Source: Eubacteriales bacterium (GTDB lineage Bacteria; Bacillota; Clostridia; Lachnospirales; Lachnospiraceae). Taken from it: 32,030 nucleotides of DNA. The position numbers were made by a program, and so were the translations under genes. Below, piece after piece: positions 27,631 through 32,030 of the stretch. Numbering within the stretch: position 1 is the first letter of the stretch; each line of letters begins with the position of its first letter. The notes under the pieces were generated by a model, which was given only the letters and a program-made list of their open reading frames with translations, searched no databases and was not told the origin of the DNA. The stretch covers positions 28,205 through 60,234 of the forward strand of contig JAUNJF010000021.1 of assembly GCA_030533405.1 (NCBI GenBank). The letters run 5' to 3'.

Positions 27631-28434
27631 TTAATCAATACCATTCTCTGCAAAATTTTTGATTTTCTCCATGAGTTCATCACTAGAAAGATTAAGATTG
27701 TAACACTCATATACATTTCCCATGAACACATGGAACTCATATGCTTTTTCATTATTACCTTCAAGAATCTTGTCAATACGAGCAAATTCTCCATCATTTG
27801 TTAGCCAGATTTCATGAAAAATAATAAGGTCCATAATATTATCTTTTCTGATTGATCCAATATTCGTATCGAGAATCTTACATGCTGCTACATCAAGAAC
27901 ATTTTCTCCAAAACTCTTCTGATGAAAACCAATCTCAGCCACAGCATCATTTTGTTTTTTCATTCCCCAAATGACTCTGTTATAAATGCTGTCCATAATT
28001 GGTTCAAGTTCTTTTTTTGCCAGTTCCTGCCTTTTAAGTTCATCAAAATCACTGTGTCTTCCTTCATTTTTCCAACAGTCATTAATAAGCATAATAAATG
28101 CATCTTCAACCATTTCACGACTTATAGTATCCTTATCGCTTGCCGTAAACTTTTTATTATATGGCTCTGAAAGAATATCATCTGAAGATATGAAATCGAA
28201 ATCAAACTCATCATCAAGATTTTCATCGAATAAAGATTCCTGTTCTTTTTCATACTCTTCATATTCTTTCATTTCAGCCTCGAATTCTTTATCATCCTCG
28301 TACTGATCAATTTCTTTCCGGATTCTCTTACTTATCCAATCACCAAGAGAATAGTTTATCCCCTGCACAATTGGAATAGCAGCTAATCCTGCCACCGCAC
28401 CACCTAACACACTAAGTATTACTTTCTTTTTCAT
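27631..28434 (-). CDS. Unrecognised membrane-anchored protein, 267 aa
   Basis: I do not recognise a family. One N-terminal hydrophobic helix (about 4-27, VILSVLGGAVAGLAAIPIV) is followed by a very acidic segment (40-80, rich in Glu/Asp/Tyr/Phe). A probably helical cytoplasmic domain follows, including IMDSIYNRVIWGMKKQND and FHEIWLTNDGEFARID. There is no catalytic signature. TGGAGGAATTTCAAA precedes the ATG. It lies 11 bp upstream of pcfB and downstream of the conserved leader hairpin, so it is the first gene of the coupling-protein transcript. Confidence 0.75.
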   Translation of the reverse strand: MKKKVILSVLGGAVAGLAAIPIVQGINYSLGDWISKRIRKEIDQYEDDKEFEAEMKEYEEYEKEQESLFDENLDDEFDFDFISSDDILSEPYNKKFTASDKDTISREMVEDAFIMLINDCWKNEGRHSDFDELKRQELAKKELEPIMDSIYNRVIWGMKKQNDAVAEIGFHQKSFGENVLDVAACKILDTNIGSIRKDNIMDLIIFHEIWLTNDGEFARIDKILEGNNEKAYEFHVFMGNVYECYNLNLSSDELMEKIKNFAENGID

Positions 28435-28454
28435 TTTGAAATTCCTCCATTTCC

Positions 28455-28472
28455 GGACACAGTGTCCATAAG
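28455..28472. repeat. Dispersed palindrome, copy 3
   Basis: The core GGACACAGTGTCC, followed by ATAAG, lies 20 bp upstream of the ATG of the 267-aa gene, close to its ribosome-binding site. Read on the minus strand it is CTTATGGACACTGTGTCC, identical over 18 bp to the plus strand at 22426-22443. Confidence 0.8.
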
Positions 28473-28485
28473 TTTTCTATAACGT

Positions 28486-28522
28486 AAAAAGAGCAGCTGA
28501 CTTATTTCTAAATCAACTGCCC
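28486..28522 (-). terminator. Intrinsic terminator or attenuator, copy B
   Basis: The minus-strand RNA forms a stem from GGGCAGTTGATTTA, a GAAA loop and TAAGTCAGCTGCTC, followed by five T. It stands about 50 bp upstream of the 267-aa gene, directly after a promoter-like sequence, so it would stop or attenuate transcription into the pcfB-virD4 operon. Stem and preceding TACAGCGT are shared with the element at 12746-12790. Confidence 0.72.
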
Positions 28523-28533
28523 TTACGCTGTAC

Positions 28534-28561
28534 ATTTTATTCGACTATTTTTATTTGTTAA
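28534..28561 (-). promoter_or_regulatory. Putative promoter upstream of the attenuator
   Basis: On the minus strand TTAACA (28556-28561) and TAAAAT (28534-28539) are separated by 16 bp. Transcription would start next to TACAGCG, just before the terminator hairpin, giving a short leader of about 45 nt unless read-through occurs. Confidence 0.5.
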
Positions 28562-28607
28562 TTTCCCGCTTTCGATTCACATTTTGTTCGTAATCCATTC
28601 TTTGTAA

Positions 28608-28656
28608 TATAAGTCCGCGAAATTTGCATTTCCGAGGCACATTTCGCGGGCTTATA
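28608..28656. repeat. 49-bp hairpin, distal end of the ATPase cassette
   Basis: Arms TATAAGTCCGCGAAAT and ATTTCGCGGGCTTATA (one mismatch, G-U pairable) enclose a 17-nt loop. The hairpin begins one base after the ATPase stop codon. There is no T-tract. The same arms and the same total length occur at 30137-30185, in the same orientation. Confidence 0.88.
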
Positions 28657-28657
28657 A

Positions 28658-30100
28658 TCATTCACAAAACAAATCATCTAGTAACACTTGTGTTCCAACA
28701 AGTCCACTATATTTATTTCGTTTAACTCCAAATGTTGTAATCATAACTAGCTGAATTGTCTTCTTGCAACTAGTAACCTTTGTAAATGTTGATATCTTAT
28801 TTCTCAGGTTTGCATCGTATGCTTTATCAATGTCAAATTCACTAAGAGAGTATTTCATCTCACAAAGAGAAACCACATAATCTCTTCTGTCTATCAACAA
28901 ATCTATTTGAGCACCTGTAATACATTTTTCATCATCTGACTTTACAAACCAAGATGCTTCTTCAGATAGAACTCCAGAAATACCAAGCTTAGACTTTATT
29001 TGTTTTATATGATCCTTACATATTCTTTCAAAAGTTAAACCCTCCCATGCTTTTCTTGAAGCATTATCAACTGAATTACTCCAAAAATGTTCATCCTTAC
29101 CATAATGTCCTCTTATATATTTAAAATAAAAAAGTGTAAAGTAATCTGATAATTGATATAAGGATTCTTTCTTTTTTCTTCCATAAAAATCACAAACAAC
29201 AACGAACCCTGATAGGCTAAGATTCTTCAAAATTTTACTTATATCCCCACCTTTAGAGATTCCTACCCTATCACATATTTCGCCCCTCGTTAAGCCGCCT
29301 TTCTTTTCGCTAAGTGCTTCTACAACAGCTACATAATATTCGCTATTAGTAAATAATGTATTATACAGATGTTCAAACTCATCCCACAACTCACCCTTTT
29401 TCTTAAAAAATAAACGGTCAATATTCTGATGCAATGATTCTTCTGAATCCAAAAGATTCAAATAATATGGTATTCCTCCCATAATCATATAACATTCAGC
29501 AATCTCATATTTAGACCAATAAATTTCTTTGCTAGTAAGGAATTCTTCAACTTCATGTAAGCTAAAAGGCTCCAAGTACAATCTACATGTCTGTCTATTA
29601 AATAATCCACCTTTATTCTTAGTTATTTTTTCATCCATCCAGGAAGTCGCAGAACCACATAAGACAAATATAAAATTATGTTTTGTTGAAGCATAATCGT
29701 TCCAAAAATACTCAAATGCAGACAAAAATCCCGATTTTTTTCCATCTAGCCAGGGTAACTCATCAAGAAAAACTACCTGCTTATTATTTGCATCTAATCC
29801 ATCCATATATTCTCTCAGATAATTAAATGCCTCTATCCAATCTTTAGGAATAGTATACTTTTTTTCTGATCGTCTATTCAACTCGGCTGTAAAATTCTGA
29901 AGTTGTTCCTTTCTTTTTTGCCCATATACTCCAGTTAATTTAAAAGCAAACGTATTTTCAAAAAACTCATTTATCAAATATGTTTTTCCAACACGTCTTC
30001 TTCCATATACGACAACTAATTGAGCTGAATTAGAACGTAAACATCTACTCAAGCGCTCACATTCTTCATTTCTACCAATAATACTATTATTCTTTTTCAT
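28658..30100 (-). CDS. ATPase with C-terminal DUF234-like nuclease domain
   Basis: This 480-residue protein of the archaeal-type ATPase_2 family has Walker A GRRRVGKT at 33-40 and Walker B VVFLDELPW near 108-116. FVLCGSATSWM and LYLEPFSLHEVEEFL follow. A winged-helix part lies near 265-310 (GEICDRVGISKGGDISKIL). The C-terminal part carries AQIDLLIDRRD followed by CEMKYS, which fits the D...ExK core of the PD-(D/E)xK fold reported for DUF234. Function in bacteria is unknown; nuclease activity is inferred. It is not a normal conjugation gene. The ATG has no ribosome-binding site and lies 6 nt after a -10 box, so the mRNA is probably leaderless. AT content is higher than in the neighbours. Confidence 0.88.
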   Translation of the reverse strand: MKKNNSIIGRNEECERLSRCLRSNSAQLVVVYGRRRVGKTYLINEFFENTFAFKLTGVYGQKRKEQLQNFTAELNRRSEKKYTIPKDWIEAFNYLREYMDGLDANNKQVVFLDELPWLDGKKSGFLSAFEYFWNDYASTKHNFIFVLCGSATSWMDEKITKNKGGLFNRQTCRLYLEPFSLHEVEEFLTSKEIYWSKYEIAECYMIMGGIPYYLNLLDSEESLHQNIDRLFFKKKGELWDEFEHLYNTLFTNSEYYVAVVEALSEKKGGLTRGEICDRVGISKGGDISKILKNLSLSGFVVVCDFYGRKKKESLYQLSDYFTLFYFKYIRGHYGKDEHFWSNSVDNASRKAWEGLTFERICKDHIKQIKSKLGISGVLSEEASWFVKSDDEKCITGAQIDLLIDRRDYVVSLCEMKYSLSEFDIDKAYDANLRNKISTFTKVTSCKKTIQLVMITTFGVKRNKYSGLVGTQVLLDDLFCE

Positions 30101-30106
30101 AATATG

Positions 30107-30135
30107 AATATAGCATTCTCCAACGTAATTGTCAA
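30107..30135 (-). promoter_or_regulatory. Strong promoter of the ATPase gene (leaderless)
   Basis: On the minus strand TTGACA (30130-30135), a 17-bp spacer and TATATT (30107-30112) form a near-consensus promoter. Only six bases (CATATT) separate the -10 box from the ATG at 30100, so the start point would fall on or next to the start codon. The -35 box adjoins the hairpin at 30137. Confidence 0.75.
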
Positions 30136-30136
30136 T

Positions 30137-30185
30137 TATAAGTCCGCGAAATCTCTGTTTTTATTCCACTTTTCGCGGACTTATA
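30137..30185. repeat. 49-bp hairpin, proximal end of the ATPase cassette
   Basis: Perfect 15-bp arms, TATAAGTCCGCGAAA and TTTCGCGGACTTATA, enclose a 19-nt loop. The arms match those at 28608-28656; the loops differ except for a shared CAC near the right side. The 135 bp between this hairpin and the 215-aa gene hold no intact gene, only a short open stub discussed in the findings. Confidence 0.88.
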
Positions 30186-30320
30186 TCTATGTGCTAATCT
30201 AATATAAACCATATCAGCATAGAATTTTTGAATTTTTACGAGACGTCAGTTCTTCCATTCTCTGCTTGAACAATACCCTATCTACCTTAGTATCAACAAA
30301 AAATAAAACCCGATATGGTT

Positions 30321-30968
30321 TTATGCTACTACAAAGACAGTGTAAAGTTTGGCACATATCATTCCATCATATTCCCAGATATCATCAAGAAGAAGACACT
30401 GGAACAATACTTCATTTATATCGGCAAGTCTCATAATTCTTCTATAAAGAGAATCATCATCTTTTATTTCCATATTCACTGCTATATCAGCTCTGGCGGA
30501 TTCACATTCACAATACAGACCAATAATATAAGGATTCGACATTATAAAACCATAGGTCTCTTTATCATTATATGTGTATCTGCATTTATCTTTTTCTTCC
30601 TGTGACAGTGAAAAGCAGCATACTGCTTCTTCCAAAACACAGTCACCATCAAAGGAAGGATTTATCTTCTTGGCTCTTCTTAAGGCATCCACTGATATAT
30701 TCATTCTTTCGAGAATCGATTTTGTTCTTGTGAACTCCGGTGCCTTTGCCATAGGTTTCATATATACATTGTTTGCTACAGTCGCCTCACCGGTACGATA
30801 CTCATTTAATCTTATTAACCAGTTAAGTACCTTTTTGTAATGGTCAGCATCTGTGATCATCTTATATGAATCCTCACTAAGCTCCATCTTTTCAAACTTA
30901 AGTGGTGTTACTCTTCCTTTCTCAATCTCACGTTCCATTTTTCTTCTGACATCTCTCAATGATTCCAT
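30321..30968 (-). CDS. Unrecognised soluble protein, 215 aa
   Basis: I do not recognise a family. The start MESLRDVRRKMER is chosen because AGAAAGGA lies 7 nt upstream; the frame is open 11 codons further but without a site. It begins with a charged helix, then shows EDSYKMITDADHYKKVLNWLIRLNEY, a two-cysteine segment (AVCCFSL) near 120, and CECESARADIAVNMEIKDD. It has no membrane helix or signal peptide. The gene lies between DUF6050 and the coupling-protein operon, so it is probably part of the element core and not cargo. Confidence 0.7.
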   Translation of the reverse strand: MESLRDVRRKMEREIEKGRVTPLKFEKMELSEDSYKMITDADHYKKVLNWLIRLNEYRTGEATVANNVYMKPMAKAPEFTRTKSILERMNISVDALRRAKKINPSFDGDCVLEEAVCCFSLSQEEKDKCRYTYNDKETYGFIMSNPYIIGLYCECESARADIAVNMEIKDDDSLYRRIMRLADINEVLFQCLLLDDIWEYDGMICAKLYTVFVVA

Positions 30969-31021
30969 CTTAGTTCCTTTCTGCAATAAATTAGGAGCCA
31001 CAATCTGCAGCTCCTACATCC

Positions 31022-31040
31022 TATGGACACTGTGTCCATA
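31022..31040. repeat. Dispersed palindrome, copy 4
   Basis: TATGGACACTGTGTCCATA is a perfect 19-bp inverted repeat. It begins 4 bp after the stop codon of the DUF6050-like gene and stands 54 bp before the 215-aa gene. It has no T-run. The core is the same as at 18242, 22431 and 28455. Confidence 0.82.
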
Positions 31041-31044
31041 ACTT

Positions 31045-31368
31045 TTATTCAGTTGCCTTTTTTCTAAATAATTTACCAACAGCCCTTATATAATCTGCCA
31101 TGATAACAACCAGCTTTTTTATCAAAAATATTCCACCAATTAATCCTGCAACAATTGCATCAAGTGCAAATACTCCAATCTCTCCTGCAAGACCAAGGCC
31201 TCTTGCAAATAACAGCATTCTCAGTTTTTGGAATCCAAAAGGAAATCCATTTAATATCCAGAAGAGGAAATAATTGAATCCTTCTTCTGATTTGCAGATG
31301 CTATAACAAGTCAGCGCCCATATAACTATCAGTCCAAGCTGTAAGGTGTTGGATATTATTTTTCTCAT
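31045..31368 (-). CDS. DUF6050-like membrane protein
   Basis: This 107-residue protein looks like DUF6050 proteins that follow the replication initiator in clostridial ICEs. Two or three hydrophobic segments are visible: LGLIVIWALTCYSI (about 12-26), the GFNYFLFWILNGFPFGFQ segment, and GEIGVFALDAIVAGLIGGIFLI (about 62-84). A basic tail ends KLFRKKATE. GAGGTGAT precedes the ATG. Function is unknown. It lies 11 bp after the initiator gene and is probably co-transcribed with it. Confidence 0.75.
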   Translation of the reverse strand: MRKIISNTLQLGLIVIWALTCYSICKSEEGFNYFLFWILNGFPFGFQKLRMLLFARGLGLAGEIGVFALDAIVAGLIGGIFLIKKLVVIMADYIRAVGKLFRKKATE

Positions 31369-31379
31369 AACGCATCACC

Positions 31380-32030
31380 TCACGATTCTCTTGCAAAGAA
31401 GCTTCGACCACCACTCATATACTGTGAACTCTGTGTAAGACACTGGCGGTACAAAGACTTAATGTGATACATAGTTACTTTTTTCACTTGTGTTGAATTG
31501 TTAAGATACTGAGTAATGTAAGTCAGCACTGTTCCATATCCCAGATGCTTATTAAAAACATTTTTTACAATGGCATTACTCTTAAAGTCAGGCTCTTCTC
31601 TGTTACCAAAATTGAACCTCTTGTCATCAGGTGCGGCAAATACTTCATACACAAGAACATCCCTTACCTCTTCAAGAATTCCGTTAAATTCATCTTTTGC
31701 AGCATTATATTCAACTTCCGGATCATCGAAGTCTGTAAACAGAAGATTAAAATCTATTAATTCATTTACCATTGCAGTAATAGCATCAATATCCACATCA
31801 GCATCAGCTTTTGTCCTGGCGCTGCCTTTTTCTGATAATGATAATGATGTTGATACGGATAAACCACTTATTGTTTTAATCTCTGTTGTATTATGTGTGG
31901 TAATCTCTGATGTACTCTCTGTAGTAGTATATGTATTTGTAGGGTCATTTCTGTCCAACCCCTTGGACAATTCTGTCTGAGCAGTTGGACAATTCTGTCT
32001 TTTTACCTGGACAAATCTGTCTGAGTTCTC
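31380..32030 (-). CDS. Replication initiator RepA-like protein, C-terminal part (5' end outside window)
   Basis: The frame is open to the window edge: 216 residues plus stop are visible and the N-terminus is missing. A TTG at 31970 could be mistaken for the start, but the frame continues upstream without a stop. From about 60 residues into the visible part it matches the DUF6017-like C-terminal domain of ICE replication initiators: DIDAITAMVNELIDFN, EVRDVLVYEVFA, VKNVFNKHLGYGTVLTYI and SLYRQCLTQSSQY. The preceding Thr/Ser/Asn-rich segment is a flexible linker. The missing N-terminal part should hold the RepA winged helix. The linker-coding DNA contains 22-bp iterons. Confidence 0.82.
   Translation of the reverse strand, partial: ENSDRFVQVKRQNCPTAQTELSKGLDRNDPTNTYTTTESTSEITTHNTTEIKTISGLSVSTSLSLSEKGSARTKADADVDIDAITAMVNELIDFNLLFTDFDDPEVEYNAAKDEFNGILEEVRDVLVYEVFAAPDDKRFNFGNREEPDFKSNAIVKNVFNKHLGYGTVLTYITQYLNNSTQVKKVTMYHIKSLYRQCLTQSSQYMSGGRSFFARES
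31937..32024. repeat. 22-bp iterons inside the replication initiator gene
   Basis: Four tandem units with a 22-bp period are seen on the minus strand, core GACAGAATTGTCCA (first unit GACAGATTTGTCCA; the last, near 31950, degenerate). The period is not a multiple of three, so the encoded peptide does not repeat; the repeat serves the DNA. RepA_N-type replicons often have their origin inside the initiator gene, so this is a candidate origin of replication. The array may continue beyond the window. Confidence 0.72.

Larger units (their letters stand above)
28608..30185 (-). mobile_element. Putative hairpin-flanked ATPase cassette
   Basis: This 1578-bp unit consists of hairpin, promoter, leaderless gene and hairpin, with almost no spare DNA. 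The gene has its own promoter and interrupts the usual ICE order. No target duplication is evident at the outer edges (TTGTAA on one side, TCTATG on the other). Hairpins at both ends without terminal inverted repeats or duplication recall IS200/IS605-type ends, but no transposase is present. Mobility is inference. Confidence 0.5.

Noticed and set aside
31570-31980. 136-codon plus-strand frame opposite the replication initiator.
   Set aside because: It is the complement of a recognisable DUF6017-like C-terminal domain; no ribosome-binding site.
31937-32024. Tandem repeats considered as a CRISPR array.
   Set aside because: Period is only 22 bp with about 4-8 variable bases, too short for repeat-spacer units, and no cas genes are seen.

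Overview
The window is the conjugation and DNA-processing core of an integrative conjugative element (ICE) of the Tn1549/CTn type found in gut Firmicutes. Low GC content, strong AGGAGG ribosome-binding sites and the protein families present point to a Clostridia host, probably Lachnospiraceae; the genus cannot be read from the sequence. Every gene I accept lies on the minus strand, so transcription runs from high to low coordinates. Both ends of the window cut through genes. No relaxase, integrase or att site is visible.

Right part (32030 to 27125): the C-terminal part of a RepA-like replication initiator with 22-bp iterons inside its coding sequence; a DUF6050-like membrane protein; an unrecognised 215-aa protein; a hairpin-flanked cassette carrying a leaderless ATPase/nuclease gene; an attenuator-like leader; an unrecognised membrane-anchored protein; and a PcfB-like protein.

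Middle (27125 to 13791): a VirD4/TraG coupling protein gene split by a 2.7-kb group II intron with its own maturase, then the type IV secretion genes in order: Maff2 (small membrane protein), VirB6/TrbL-like, PrgI (VirB3-like), VirB4 ATPase, CD1108-like cell-wall hydrolase, DUF4315 and DUF4366 (CD1107-like). Tight spacing and overlaps indicate one operon.

Left part (13790 to 1): an orphan class III nucleotide cyclase related to Pycsar cyclases, a terminator/attenuator, a conserved small protein, an MT-A70 adenine methyltransferase, topoisomerase III, a 51-aa protein, a DUF5688 protein, and a giant helicase/N6-adenine methylase of at least 2701 residues. A TnpV homologue is encoded in another frame inside the giant gene.

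Together the genes copy the element (initiator, topoisomerase, helicase), protect or mark its DNA (two adenine methylases), dock it (VirD4, PcfB) and export it (VirB3/4/6-like channel and peptidoglycan hydrolase). The cyclase and ATPase look like cargo, each placed just upstream of the same conserved leader hairpin. Further structure not explained by protein coding includes a palindrome, GGACACTGTGTCC, that occurs four times.
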